DNA of 64,000 nucleotides. It comes from Bdellovibrionia bacterium (lineage in GTDB: Bacteria; Bdellovibrionota; Bdellovibrionia; Bdellovibrionales; JAGQZY01). The notes under the pieces were generated by a model. The model searched no databases and was not told the DNA's origin. It worked only from the letters and a program-made list of their open reading frames with translations. Both the position numbers and the translations under genes were made by a program. The stretch lies in contig JAUHWH010000001.1 of NCBI GenBank assembly GCA_030424715.1, positions 868,001 to 932,000 on the forward strand, written 5' to 3'. Positions 43,821 to 52,898 of the stretch are shown one piece after another (position 1 is the stretch's first letter; each line of letters begins with the position of its first letter).

Positions 43821-45512
43821 ATGAATACCTTTTCAGAAATGGAATTGCCCGAACAACTTCAACAAGCTCTCGACAAAATTGGTTTTGTCGAGCCCACCGA
43901 AATCCAACAAAAATCGGTCCCGCCATTGCTGGCCGGTAAAGATCTTATCGCTTGTGCCGAGACGGGCTCCGGAAAGACTGGCGCTTATCTGATCCCGATG
44001 GTCAAACAATTGATCGAAGACCCAGAAAGCCAAGGCATGGTCTTGGCGCCGACTCGAGAATTGGCGCAGCAGATTTCTGAGTTTCTTTCGTCTCTTATTC
44101 CCAACGAAAGGATGTTCCACACCACTCGACTCGTGGGTGGGCAAGACATCCGTAAACAGTTTAAGTCTTTACAGAGAAAGCCGCGTATCATTGTGGCAAC
44201 GCCGGGGCGGTTGATTGATCATTTGAAGCGCAACACTGTTCAATTAAACACGACCAATGTTCTTGTTCTCGACGAGGGCGATCGTATGATCGACATGGGC
44301 TTTGCTCCCCAGTTAGAGCAAATCTTAAAATTCTTACCAGCGAAACGACAAACCAGCTTTTTCACGGCCACCATTGATGAAAAAGTGAAGAAGCTAGCGG
44401 GCAAGTATTTAAACAATCCGGTTCGCCTGATGATCAACAGCTCGCGACCCGTGTCTAAAATTAAGCAGACCGTTGTGCAAGTGGAGCTTAAAGACAAAGA
44501 CGAGTGCATCGTTCACGAGCTAAATTCGCGACAGGGTTCAGTGATCGTCTTTTTAAAAACCAAACATCGCACGGATCGCTTAACTAAATATTTAGGGGAC
44601 TACGGTTTTGCAGTGGATGTGATCCACGGTGGGCGAACTCAAGGACAGCGCAACCGAGCCATTAGCAACTTCAAAAAAGGCAAATCGCGAATCCTTTGCG
44701 CCACTGATGTGGCGGCACGGGGCCTTGATGTGCCTCATGTTGAGCACGTGATCAATTTTGACCTTCCGATGCAAGACGAAGATTATGTTCATCGTGTGGG
44801 GCGCACGGCTCGCAACGGAGCCGAGGGCGAAGCGGTTAGCTTTGTCACCTCCCATGAAAACCGGGACTGGAACCGCTTGGTGAAGAAGTACGAAATCCCC
44901 GACGCCCTTCTTGAGGTCATTCGAGGAAAAGGCGGCGGCTCTGGTCGTCCCGATCGCAAGAGAGGGCCCCGTTCCGGTGGAGCTGGCGGACGCGATGGCG
45001 CTCGCGCCGGTGGCCGTAAACGGCGTGCCAATGAATCCGATGGTCCGCAAAGACGATCAAAGTCGGCGCGTCCTCGTAGTGAAGAGGGCGAATTCAAAAA
45101 AAGCTCTTTCAAAAGACGCAGTGATAGCGATTCAACGGGGTCGAAGGGCCGAGCTAAATCGGTTCGCTCCCGTGATGATGAAGGTGCTGGTTTCAAGAAA
45201 AGCTCATTCAAAAAGCGTAGCACCAAAGATGGCAACTCCGGCTGGGGAAGCCCAGCAGAACGATCCTCTTCTGGAGAACGGTCTTTTAAAAAGAGTGGCG
45301 GCAAGCGCTTCAGTCGATCCAGCGATGGGGATGGCGGTGAGTGGAGCCCGAAGAAAACCGGCGGTAAAAGCGGCTTCAAGAAGAAAGCTGGTTCGGGCCA
45401 GGGGAAAGGCTTTAAAAAAAGCGGTTCCTCCAAGAAGTCGGGAGGTTTTAAAAAGAGTTCTGGACCTCAAAAAGGCCGTGGATCAAAAATCAGAACTTCA
45501 GCCCGCGGCTAG
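43821..45512 (+). CDS. DEAD-box RNA helicase (RhlE-like) with disordered basic tail; DEGD motif II
   Basis: 563 residues. Q motif and FVEPTEIQQKSVPPLLAGKD, motif I AETGSGKT, PTRELAQ, motif II DEGD (151-154) instead of DEAD, TAT (motif III variant of SAT), and HRVGRTAR (motif VI). From about 375 to 563 the tail is low-complexity: Arg/Lys/Ser/Gly-rich with repeats such as KKSSFKRRS, typical RNA-binding disorder in RhlE-type helicases. RBS GAGAGGA. A role in ribosome assembly or RNA turnover is likely; the tail could aid condensates. Confidence 0.93.
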   Translation: MNTFSEMELPEQLQQALDKIGFVEPTEIQQKSVPPLLAGKDLIACAETGSGKTGAYLIPMVKQLIEDPESQGMVLAPTRELAQQISEFLSSLIPNERMFHTTRLVGGQDIRKQFKSLQRKPRIIVATPGRLIDHLKRNTVQLNTTNVLVLDEGDRMIDMGFAPQLEQILKFLPAKRQTSFFTATIDEKVKKLAGKYLNNPVRLMINSSRPVSKIKQTVVQVELKDKDECIVHELNSRQGSVIVFLKTKHRTDRLTKYLGDYGFAVDVIHGGRTQGQRNRAISNFKKGKSRILCATDVAARGLDVPHVEHVINFDLPMQDEDYVHRVGRTARNGAEGEAVSFVTSHENRDWNRLVKKYEIPDALLEVIRGKGGGSGRPDRKRGPRSGGAGGRDGARAGGRKRRANESDGPQRRSKSARPRSEEGEFKKSSFKRRSDSDSTGSKGRAKSVRSRDDEGAGFKKSSFKKRSTKDGNSGWGSPAERSSSGERSFKKSGGKRFSRSSDGDGGEWSPKKTGGKSGFKKKAGSGQGKGFKKSGSSKKSGGFKKSSGPQKGRGSKIRTSARG

Positions 45513-45523
45513 CTTAAAGGCAA

Positions 45524-46207
45524 TCAATCCACCCATTCATAGTGATCATGGGCGCGAATTTGTTTTCGCGTCCGAAAATAGTAGAACACTCCCATCAGGA
45601 GTCCTAAAACAATGCCAATAAAATGGGTGCGGTAGCTCGTTGTGGGCTCAAAAGTGGTCGGGAAAAACACCATCAAAGCCATCCCAAGGACGCGCAATAG
45701 TCTTTTTGAAACGGAGTGCTGTTTCTGAATAAGAAAATAAAGGCCCAGCCAAAATCCACCCAATAGGTAGACCAGGCCAGAGGCACCGATCAATCTCACC
45801 TCTCCGGGGTAGCTGTAAATAGAAATCAAGTTGACGATGCCAGCTCCAAAAAATGTAAATAGCGGAAAGGCTTTGAATCCAAAATAGCCAAAAACAAAAT
45901 AACTGAGAACTCCCAGCATATACATATTGGAGAGCAGATGTCCCATATCGCCGTGGACCAACACAGCCGTAAAGACTCGCCATAGCTCGCCCTGTTTAAA
46001 GATGTTGTTGTGAATGGCTGGTAGAAGGGGGCCCCAGCCATTGATGTTCTGCCAGTATATTTGTGTCACTAAGACAATCAGTAGAATCATCGACGCTGAT
46101 ACCAAAAAGCTTAAAGCGTGAGGTCGTTCCATAATTAAAGTTCGTACCAGCCGTTTCTCCGGAGGAACAATCAATTCTGAGGGGATCTCGTTCTCGTTGG
46201 GGTCCAT
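45524..46207 (-). CDS. Rhomboid-family intramembrane serine protease
   Basis: 227 residues, about six helices. The rhomboid catalytic dyad is visible: Ser143 in LIGASGLVY and His195 in RTHFIGIVLG. The VHGDMGHLLSNM motif (H85, H90) is also present. It cleaves transmembrane substrates near their outer face. The N-terminus is a hydrophilic 25 residues. It converges on the helicase gene with 11 nt between stops. Confidence 0.93.
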   Translation of the reverse strand: MDPNENEIPSELIVPPEKRLVRTLIMERPHALSFLVSASMILLIVLVTQIYWQNINGWGPLLPAIHNNIFKQGELWRVFTAVLVHGDMGHLLSNMYMLGVLSYFVFGYFGFKAFPLFTFFGAGIVNLISIYSYPGEVRLIGASGLVYLLGGFWLGLYFLIQKQHSVSKRLLRVLGMALMVFFPTTFEPTTSYRTHFIGIVLGLLMGVFYYFRTRKQIRAHDHYEWVD

Positions 46208-46257
46208 CTCTACACATTGGGTCTTAAAGCCCGAGAGTCAAGGGTGCCGCTGGACTC

Positions 46258-47400
46258 TTATTCTGGAAAAACAATGTCATCGTCTGTTTGTGGGCGACGG
46301 TCTCTGCCAGAGGAGAGAATCTTGAAGCTCTCTCTGTCACCAAGGATATAGAGGGGCTTGAGCCACTGATCTTGTGTGGCGATTTTCTCTGTCTCCAGCT
46401 GCTCAGAAAAAGCAAGGCCTAGGGTCTTGAGGTTTTTGAACTTTGGAACCGCAATAAGCTTCGGCATAACTCCTGTGGACCTCACATGTCCGAGAATTCT
46501 CTGGCGCAGGGCTTGGGCTCGCTTTTTTGTTTCAAAGGCCCGTGCAAGGGGTATCAGCCCCGAGTTGATTGAATTCAGGCAGTTCGGGGCGGTTTGCACC
46601 CCTAGTCGTACGAAGCTTTGGATATCTTTGATGCCTGCTTCTTCAAAAGTAGCAGTGGCTCGGGCCACGGATTGTTTTTTCTCTTCAATTTGAGGATTTT
46701 CATTAAGGGCGGTCTGAACTTCGTCAAGAAACTGGAGAATGTGTTTGGAGAATTTGATTTTTTTTTGTTGCACTGTCTTTTTGAGCAGAGGAAGGTAGGC
46801 TTGCATGTTGCCCTCTTCTTGCAGGACCTTAAGCATAATCAGGGCCGCCAACAAGCGGGTGTCTTGATAGTCGATGTTGTTTAATGTTAGCAGTTTTTGG
46901 TATTCCTCATTGGTGCACTTTTTGTTTTTTGAAAAAAAAGTTTTTGTGAGGGGGGCTAAAGAGTTTGGCGTGTCTTTTGTGATGAACTTGATGTCACTAG
47001 CAGTGAGCGAGGCTTCAAACTCTTCGATTCGCTGGGTGAGCCATCGGCAGTGGTTGGTGGCTTCTTCGATTGTCTTGCGTTGCTCTGGGGTCAGCGGAGG
47101 GATCTGTTTCTTTAGTTTTTTTCTCATCTGGTAGCTAACGTGGGCCGCCACAACCGGGGCGCAAGTGGCCGACTTTTCAAGTTTCGAGTTCGCCTCTTGA
47201 AAGGCGTTAACAACAGAAGAGAGGTGGTTCGCTCCACTGGGCTCCATTTTAACGAGTCGACCTTTAACCCGTGACACTTGGTCTTCAAGGGCTTTCTGGA
47301 CTTCGTCAGGGCGAGGCGTTGGCTCCGGAGCTTTGCTGCAAAAACAGGTCAAGGCCAGAACTGCTGTGCAAAGAATGAGATTTATTGTTGGTTTAAACAT
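46258..47400 (-). CDS. Putative helical lipoprotein with pseudopilin-like C-terminal motif
   Basis: 380 residues from ATG 47400 (an upstream TTG at 47418 is possible). The N-terminus (INLILCTAVLALTCFCSK) is a signal peptide, likely lipoprotein, with Cys at 19 or 21. The bulk (30-340) is helical, rich in Glu/Lys/Gln, with no family I recognise. The C-terminus FKILSSGRDRRPQTDDDIVF closely resembles the calcium-binding SGxDGxxxTxDDI end of type II pseudopilins such as GspG. That could be an outer-membrane-associated T2SS-like component, or convergence. Confidence 0.6.
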   Translation of the reverse strand: MFKPTINLILCTAVLALTCFCSKAPEPTPRPDEVQKALEDQVSRVKGRLVKMEPSGANHLSSVVNAFQEANSKLEKSATCAPVVAAHVSYQMRKKLKKQIPPLTPEQRKTIEEATNHCRWLTQRIEEFEASLTASDIKFITKDTPNSLAPLTKTFFSKNKKCTNEEYQKLLTLNNIDYQDTRLLAALIMLKVLQEEGNMQAYLPLLKKTVQQKKIKFSKHILQFLDEVQTALNENPQIEEKKQSVARATATFEEAGIKDIQSFVRLGVQTAPNCLNSINSGLIPLARAFETKKRAQALRQRILGHVRSTGVMPKLIAVPKFKNLKTLGLAFSEQLETEKIATQDQWLKPLYILGDRESFKILSSGRDRRPQTDDDIVFPE

Positions 47401-47464
47401 GCCGTTAATGTAGCACAATCGTCGATAGCAATGGAAGAGCTGGCCGCCGTCTCGTCAGAAAAAA

Positions 47465-49270
47465 CTAGCCTTGAGGGTTCAGTTTTTCTTCTATGTTCTG
47501 CCAAAATGAATAGAGCTCATCGACCACCTTCTGTTTTTTCTGTAGGTCATCGAGCAACACCTGAGTGGCCTGGTGATCTGAAAAGTCGGTCTGATTATCC
47601 ATCTGCTTTTGAGCCTCTTCCAGCTCTTTTTCGGCGGTGGCAATATCGCTCTCGATGGTCGCCATGCGGCGTTTTTCTTTATAGGATAATTTCACCTTCG
47701 ATTTCTTTTTAGGTGACGATGCTGATTTTTTAGAGGGCTCAGGCTCACTCTCTGTATTACGGTTTTGCAGCCACTGATAGACATCAGGGTATATTTGCCA
47801 GCCGGTTTTTCCGTCCAATGCGAGAAATTGGCTGCATAGGTTTTTCAAGAAATAGCGATCATGGGAGACCACAACCGTTAGGCCACCAAAAGCTGCCAGA
47901 CTTTGCTCGAGAATTTCTATACTTCCGATATCAAGATCGTTGGTGGGCTCATCCATCAAGAGCACATCGGCTGGTTGCAATAATAGCTTTGCAATAAGTA
48001 AGCGTGCTTGCTCGCCCCCCGAGAGTTTTGCAATGGGTAAATGCAATTTGTGGGAGTCGAATAAAAATTTGGCAGCGTAGGAGGCCACATGCACCGAGCC
48101 CCCTTTAAAAGTCACATGGTCGGAGCCATCCCCTAAATATTCAATGATATTTAAAGTTTGATCAAGACTCTCTCGTTTTTGATCAAAATAGACAATTTTT
48201 AAGCCCTCGGCGAATTTCACTTCACCTTCATAGTTGCTGGCTGCATTGGCGAGAACTTTCAGTAGGCTGGTTTTTCCACTGGCATTTTCACCAAGCAGGC
48301 CAATGCAGGTCTTGGGGCCAAGGACAAGGTCGAGATTCGACAACACCTTTTTGTCGCCATAGGCGATGGACAGCTTATTAAGTTCAATGAATTTTTTTGA
48401 TCGCTTGCCGGCGGCCTCAATTTGAATATTCACTCGTGCTTTGGCGGCAGAGTTACGAGACTTGACGTTGCTGAGGTCGTCCAAAAGCTGATGGGCTTCT
48501 TTGATCCGGCTTTGGCTTTTAGTCGTTCGCGCTTTGACCCCCGCCCGCAACCACTCTGTCTCGCGGCGTGCTTTGTTGGCCATGCTTTCTTGCAAGTTTA
48601 ACTGACTCTCGATGTACTCTTGCTTCTTTTCAATAAAACGTTCGTAGTCACACTTCAGAGAGAAATACCCGTTCTTGTATAGAGAATGGATCTCCATAAA
48701 CTCGTCACACTGGTTTTGTAAAAATTCACGGTCATGACTGACAACAAAAAATGCTTTTTCAAAGATCTTCAGCTGATCTTCAAGCCACATGATGCCATCC
48801 CAATCCAAATGGTTGGTGGGCTCATCAAGCAAAAGCAGGTCCGGTTCTTTCGCTAACGCAATGGCAATACTTAAACGCTTGCGCCATCCTCCCGAGAGTG
48901 TGTCGGTCATCACCTCAAGGTCTTCAAAGCCCGCCATGGATAGCTGTATAGAGGCTTGAATTTGCGCCATATTTTCATCAAGACCAACCCGGCGAAGTTG
49001 TGCTACGGCCTCGTCCAACACCGACCGTTTTTCTAAAAATCGGTCCTCTTGGGCGACATAAGCTAACTGTAGGTTCTTGCGAGCTGAGACCTCGCCCTCT
49101 TCGTAGGTTTCAATCCCAGCTAGGATTTTTAATAGTGTGGATTTGCCGGCCCCATTGGGACCCAAAAGAGCCATTTTTTGTTTTTCGTGCAGACCAAAGG
49201 ACAAGCCTTGAAACAGGGTTCGGTTCCCCATGGATTTTTCGAGATTGTGAACCGAGATGAGCAGAGACAC
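47465..49270 (-). CDS. uup: ABC-F family ATPase (Uup-like)
   Basis: 601 residues from GTG 49270, 3 nt after the YajQ stop. Two nucleotide-binding domains: first Walker A GPNGAGKST (about 38-46), signature LSGGWRKRLSIA and Walker B LLLLDEPTNHLD; second GENASGKTS with LSGGEQARLLIAK and LLMDEPTNDLD. A linker of about 80 residues separates them, as in ABC-F factors that act on ribosomes. The C-terminal coiled coil with an SPKKKSKVKLSYKEKRR segment is typical of Uup, which binds DNA/ribosomes. Confidence 0.92.
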   Translation of the reverse strand: MSLLISVHNLEKSMGNRTLFQGLSFGLHEKQKMALLGPNGAGKSTLLKILAGIETYEEGEVSARKNLQLAYVAQEDRFLEKRSVLDEAVAQLRRVGLDENMAQIQASIQLSMAGFEDLEVMTDTLSGGWRKRLSIAIALAKEPDLLLLDEPTNHLDWDGIMWLEDQLKIFEKAFFVVSHDREFLQNQCDEFMEIHSLYKNGYFSLKCDYERFIEKKQEYIESQLNLQESMANKARRETEWLRAGVKARTTKSQSRIKEAHQLLDDLSNVKSRNSAAKARVNIQIEAAGKRSKKFIELNKLSIAYGDKKVLSNLDLVLGPKTCIGLLGENASGKTSLLKVLANAASNYEGEVKFAEGLKIVYFDQKRESLDQTLNIIEYLGDGSDHVTFKGGSVHVASYAAKFLFDSHKLHLPIAKLSGGEQARLLIAKLLLQPADVLLMDEPTNDLDIGSIEILEQSLAAFGGLTVVVSHDRYFLKNLCSQFLALDGKTGWQIYPDVYQWLQNRNTESEPEPSKKSASSPKKKSKVKLSYKEKRRMATIESDIATAEKELEEAQKQMDNQTDFSDHQATQVLLDDLQKKQKVVDELYSFWQNIEEKLNPQG

Positions 49271-49273
49271 GAG

Positions 49274-49759
49274 CTACGAACGCATATTGATAAACTGGAC
49301 GGGCACATCCAGGGGAGAACTCTTAACGAGGGTCATGCACTCTTGCAAAAAATCGATTTTCTTAGAGCTCACTCGAATCTTATCGTCTTGCAGAGCCGGT
49401 TGAACTTTAAGTTTAGAGTCTTTAATGATCTTAATCATTTTCTTGGCAGTTTCTTTATCAATACCTTCAACAATCGAGACGGGTTGGCGCCACATATTGC
49501 CAGAAGCCTTAATCGGATCTTGAAATTTGAGCACCCGCATATCAATACCGCGATGGTGGACCTTTCCTTGTAAAATGTCTTTTATTGCATTGAGCTTATA
49601 GTCATCGTCGGCGAGGATCGTAATGGATTTGCGGTCCCACTGGATCTCACTCTTACTACCCTTAAAGTCGTAGCGTTGTTGGATCTGTTTGCGGGCTTGG
49701 TTGATGGCGTTGTCAATTTCTTGGGTGTCGACTTCGGACACAATATCAAATGAAGGCAT
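49274..49759 (-). CDS. yajQ: YajQ-family nucleotide-binding protein
   Basis: 161 residues, the normal length. SFDIVSEVD at the start, RYDFKGSKSEI and EGIDKETAKKMIKIIKDSKLKVQ are diagnostic. In Xanthomonas a YajQ-like protein binds c-di-GMP and affects transcription; other relatives bind nucleotides. The uup-like gene follows 3 nt downstream, so co-transcription is likely. Start site has only a weak ribosome site. Confidence 0.96.
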   Translation of the reverse strand: MPSFDIVSEVDTQEIDNAINQARKQIQQRYDFKGSKSEIQWDRKSITILADDDYKLNAIKDILQGKVHHRGIDMRVLKFQDPIKASGNMWRQPVSIVEGIDKETAKKMIKIIKDSKLKVQPALQDDKIRVSSKKIDFLQECMTLVKSSPLDVPVQFINMRS

Positions 49760-49813
49760 AGGTTCTTGTTATCATTTTATCCTGGGGAGTCAAGTTGTAG
49801 ACTCCGAGAGGCT

Positions 49814-50158
49814 TCAGTTGGACTTTTTTACGAACTGAGACTTCAGCTGCATGGCACCAATGCCTTTGATCTTACAATCGATATCGTGATCGCCATCGAC
49901 AAGACGAATTCCTTTCACCTTGGTCCCACCCTTGACGACGGCTGAAGACCCTTTCACTTTCAGGTCTTTGATTACGATAACAGTGTCACCGTCGCTAAGA
50001 ACATTACCATTGGCGTCTTTGACAAGATCGTCCTCAACAGCTTCTTGAGCGTTCTCTTGTTGGTTCCATTCGTGGGCGCACATGGGGCAAACCAGTAGGT
50101 CGCGGTCTGGATAACAGTGTTCGCAATCGCATTTTGGACAATTGGGGTGATCTCCCAT
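49814..50158 (-). CDS. PhnA/YjdM zinc-ribbon protein
   Basis: 114 residues. A zinc ribbon [21 protein letters not shown] (Cys pairs near 7/10 and 24/27) heads a beta-rich C-terminal domain [20 protein letters not shown], the full YjdM pattern. Family function is uncertain; the older phosphonate link is not supported. RBS AAGGAAG. Sits in a run of small minus-strand housekeeping genes. Confidence 0.93.
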   Translation of the reverse strand: MGDHPNCPKCDCEHCYPDRDLLVCPMCAHEWNQQENAQEAVEDDLVKDANGNVLSDGDTVIVIKDLKVKGSSAVVKGGTKVKGIRLVDGDHDIDCKIKGIGAMQLKSQFVKKSN

Positions 50159-50170
50159 AATAAATCTTCC

Positions 50171-50497
50171 TTATCCGCCGGTTTGTTTCCACTTTAAAGA
50201 GCGTCTGTCTAAAACGGCGGTGACCTCTTCAATTTTTTCGCCGTGAATCTCGATGTATTGATCTTTATAGGTTCCGCCGGCACCCAGGGCCTTTTTAAGG
50301 TCTTTTGCCAGCGCCTTGCACCAAACTTTATTATTGGGAAGACCGGTAATCTCAATAACCGTTCGGCCTTTCCCAGAGGTCAGTCGACGAACTTTTAATT
50401 CAAGCTGTTGCTCGTGGACGGCGACATCGCGGTTGCCTGTGGTTTTCTTCCGCTGATCCCCTTGATCATCACTCCATACCAATTTGTTGTTCGACAT
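50171..50497 (-). CDS. SUI1/eIF1-like translation factor (YciH family)
   Basis: 108 residues. LKVRRLTSGKGRTVIEITGLP and LAKDLKKALGAGGTYKDQYIEIHG match the SUI1 fold, with the GTYKDQYIEIHG loop that contacts the ribosomal decoding area in eIF1. YciH is thought to help start-codon fidelity. The upstream 35 residues are a polar tail. 12-nt gap to the PhnA-type gene. Confidence 0.93.
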   Translation of the reverse strand: MSNNKLVWSDDQGDQRKKTTGNRDVAVHEQQLELKVRRLTSGKGRTVIEITGLPNNKVWCKALAKDLKKALGAGGTYKDQYIEIHGEKIEEVTAVLDRRSLKWKQTGG

Positions 50498-50508
50498 AAC
50501 CTAGACCT

Positions 50509-51075
50509 TTATTTGCTAATGACCTTAATCGGCTCGTCCATAAAAGGAAACTCATTTTTTAAAACCGCCAGAAGCTGAGAGTCGCGGTATTCCCCGCGAA
50601 TAAACAAATCTGACCGAAGCATGCCTTCTTTTAACATTCCCGCCTTTTCTAGCACTCGAATGGATGCTGGGTTCTTGGTGGACGCCGTAGCCCAGACCCT
50701 GTTGAGATTTAGCTGGGTGAATCCAAACTTTAGAACCGCGCGGGTGGCTTCTGTCGCGAGCCCTTCTCCCCAGCGATCTTTGCAGATCCAGTATCCGATA
50801 TCGGCCTTTCGAGCCTTTTGATCTTGGATGCGGATACCAATGGCCCCAATGACCTCTCCGGTCGCAAGATCTTCCACCACATTTTCAAAGTGGGTGCGAG
50901 GAGAAGCCCGTTGATTGGTAATACATAGCTCGACAAACTGGGTCGTCGCGGCAAGAGAGTTCGGTCCCCAAATCTGGTGTCGATAGATCTCAGGCTCCTC
51001 AACCAGCTGATGAATCGTGGGAATGTCTTGCGTTTGGTAGCCTCGAATTCTCATTCGTCGCGTGGTGATTTCCAT
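50509..51075 (-). CDS. RimJ/RimL-type GNAT acetyltransferase
   Basis: 188 residues from ATG 51075 (TTG at 51081 possible). TTRRMRIRGYQTQDI is the usual RimL start; IGYWICKDRWGEGLATEATRAVLKFGF holds the acetyl-CoA loop and STKNPASIRVLEKAGM the late conserved helix. Modifies an amino terminus of a protein or a small substrate; not assignable further. 11-nt gap to the SUI1-like gene. Confidence 0.92.
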   Translation of the reverse strand: MEITTRRMRIRGYQTQDIPTIHQLVEEPEIYRHQIWGPNSLAATTQFVELCITNQRASPRTHFENVVEDLATGEVIGAIGIRIQDQKARKADIGYWICKDRWGEGLATEATRAVLKFGFTQLNLNRVWATASTKNPASIRVLEKAGMLKEGMLRSDLFIRGEYRDSQLLAVLKNEFPFMDEPIKVISK

Positions 51076-51266
51076 GCCCAAAAATAACCAAAGGCCAACG
51101 AGAAGGCCAGCCTTTTTTAGACCCAGAGTAGGCCTGTGTGCAATCTCAAGTTATCGAAAATGCATTGAGACTAAAACCCCATTGCCGTCTCGACCGAAGG
51201 GCGAGACCTAATCCCGCAACCACAGGTCGACCACTTTCTTGGAAGAGTGACCATTCTCCATACACC

Positions 51267-51333
51267 GTCATCCTGAGCGAAGCGAAGGATCTTGTCTCGA
51301 TCGCTACAGATTCTTCGCTTCGCTCAGCACGAC
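51267..51333. repeat. REP-like imperfect palindrome
   Basis: 25-bp arms (CATCCTGAGCGAAGCGAAGG and its complement) match at about 22 of 25 positions around a 17-nt spacer. Elements with this core are common in many bacterial genomes. Confidence 0.75.
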
Positions 51334-51398
51334 ATGACCTGAGTCCCACTATCCCGGTTTAAACACTGGCCGGTAGAATTACGTTCTTTCCGATAGCA

Positions 51399-51425
51399 GA
51401 TCCTTCGGCTTCGCCTCAGGACGAC
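51399..51425. repeat. REP-like half element with internal hairpin
   Basis: GATCCTTCGGCTTCGCCTC and following GGACGAC: the same repeat core as the neighbouring palindrome's right arm, carrying a small GGCTTCGCC hairpin. Confidence 0.6.
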
Positions 51426-51460
51426 CACGAAAGGGAGGTCCTTCCATATGAATGGTCAGG

Positions 51461-51502
51461 TTGAAAACAGCTTTCGTGCTTAGAGCATGAACTGATTGAT
51501 CA
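51461..51502. repeat. Duplicated copy of the azlD 3' end
   Basis: 42 bp matching 51505-51546 at 37 positions, 44-bp period. On the minus strand it even repeats the LINQF codons and a stop codon of azlD. Confidence 0.85.
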
Positions 51503-51523
51503 AATTGAAAACAGCTTTCTTTC

Positions 51524-51856
51524 TTAGGGTATAAACTGATTGATCAGAAAGAGAATGGAGAGGCCGAAGAAAATGGTGGTTATCATACTTCTTGAGTAAT
51601 AACACACCACCGCGGCGATAAAGAGAACTGTCAGACGTTCTTTCCCCATAAGCCATTGGGACGAGCCTTCGTGAAAGAAAACCAGGGGCATCACTAATGC
51701 TGGTAGGATCGCGGCGGGGATAAAGCTAAACAATTCACGAGTTCGATCGGAGATCTTGATCCAGCGAGACAGAAAAATAAAAGACCCTCGTATTGAAAAT
51801 GATCCAATGGCCATCCCTGCAACAATTGTCCAAAAGTAGGCGCTATCTATTGGCAT
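51524..51856 (-). CDS. azlD: AzlD-type branched-chain amino acid exporter subunit
   Basis: 110 residues from ATG 51856, overlapping the azlC stop by 14 nt with AAGGA upstream. Four hydrophobic helices, with GMAIGSFSIRGSFI and the conserved FIPAAILPALVMPLVF typical of AzlD. Works with AzlC as a pair exporting branched-chain (or other) amino acids. Its final codons are part of a tandem duplication. Confidence 0.9.
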   Translation of the reverse strand: MPIDSAYFWTIVAGMAIGSFSIRGSFIFLSRWIKISDRTRELFSFIPAAILPALVMPLVFFHEGSSQWLMGKERLTVLFIAAVVCYYSRSMITTIFFGLSILFLINQFIP

Positions 51857-52523
51857 TGTTGCGAGTCCTTGTGAGAAAGCCGCCAAGACAGATGGCGATA
51901 GCACCACTGAGGAGAAGGCCGGTGTTAAAAGGGAGTTCTTTTAGGACAACGGACAATACAGCAGAGGTTATGGCCACTGCATAGTAGGTCTTGTTTTTCA
52001 AAGCGGGGAGGGTCAAGGCCATAAAGCTCAAAGGAACGGCGTAGTCCAAGGCCAGAGATGAGGGGGCAAAGTTTCCGAACACAAAGCCCGCGACCACGGC
52101 AATCTGCCAGGCGGTGATCATGCAAAGAGCTGCTCCTGCGTAGAAGACAATTTTGTCTCGATCAGACTTTAAGTGCTCTTGATTTGCGACCAGGACAGCG
52201 TAGGTCTGATCTGTTATGGCGTAGGACAAAAGAGCTTTAACCATAAGATTTTGATTCTTGACTAGCCCCGAGAGCGCCGCACTGTAAAGCATCATGCGCA
52301 AATTGATGATAAACGCAGTAGCGACAACAACCAAGATGGAGACTTGTTGAGTCATCAAATCAACCGCGGCTAACTGTGAGGCTCCTGCAAAAACAAAAAA
52401 ATTCATGCCAAAAGATTGGAGCAGGCTGAGATCCGCATTCGCGGTGACAGTGCCCATGACCAAACCAAAGGGAATGACACCAGTAGTGATAGGGAGCATG
52501 GCTTTCACGCCTCGAACAAACAC
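51843..52523 (-). CDS. azlC: AzlC-type branched-chain amino acid exporter subunit
   Basis: 226 residues from GTG 52523, chosen for AGGAGA about 5 nt upstream; the longer frame to 52652 has no family similarity. ITTGVIPFGLVMGTV near the start and NFFVFAGASQLAAVDLM, then FIINLRMMLYSAAL are AzlC motifs. About seven helices. Transcribed with azlD. Confidence 0.92.
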   Translation of the reverse strand: MFVRGVKAMLPITTGVIPFGLVMGTVTANADLSLLQSFGMNFFVFAGASQLAAVDLMTQQVSILVVVATAFIINLRMMLYSAALSGLVKNQNLMVKALLSYAITDQTYAVLVANQEHLKSDRDKIVFYAGAALCMITAWQIAVVAGFVFGNFAPSSLALDYAVPLSFMALTLPALKNKTYYAVAITSAVLSVVLKELPFNTGLLLSGAIAICLGGFLTRTRNNANR

Positions 52524-52898
52524 AACATTCTCCTGTAAAACAAAAAAGGGTGTACCAAACTGTTGGTAAGCAAGCACTATGTAGGTTTTATAGGGCCCAG
52601 AAGGGAGCGATGGTGCCTCCTCCAGAACCCATACCCCTCGCCGGTGAACCATGAAAAAGTGATCCGGTTAGTGGAGTCGTGGCTTCCCTTTAAGTGGGGC
52701 CTCGCGATGTCATTCTTGGCAGCACAAGGGCCCTTCAAATGGCCGTGTTTTTTCAAACACTGGGTTTTGGGACGATCCCGAGCCCGCTTCAGCGTGTTTT
52801 CGTCAAATACCTAAATTTGCTGATGAAAGAGGCCTGTTTATCGTCTTTTTTGGGGTTTGTTCTTGCCTATCAAATGTAAGTTTCAGTACCATACGGGT
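52524..52898. other. Divergent gap between azlC and the PilZ-like gene
   Basis: About 375 bp. I see no clear promoter, terminator or RNA. The short open frames within it lack ribosome sites and family features. Confidence 0.4.

Larger units (their letters stand above)
51076..51523. other. Gene-free region with palindromic and duplicated repeats
   Basis: About 450 bp between the RimL-like gene and azlD. It holds a REP-like palindrome (51267-51333), a half element (51399-51425) and a duplicated copy of the azlD 3' end. No open frame looks real. Confidence 0.6.

Noticed and set aside
44789-45433. Long minus-strand open frame over the helicase tail (and a second plus-strand frame 44911-45621)
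   Set aside because: Both are by-products of the low-complexity Arg/Ser/Gly codons of the tail and have no ribosome site or family features.
51267-51333. Palindrome considered as a terminator for neighbouring genes
   Set aside because: No T tract follows either arm and the core matches a dispersed REP-type repeat.
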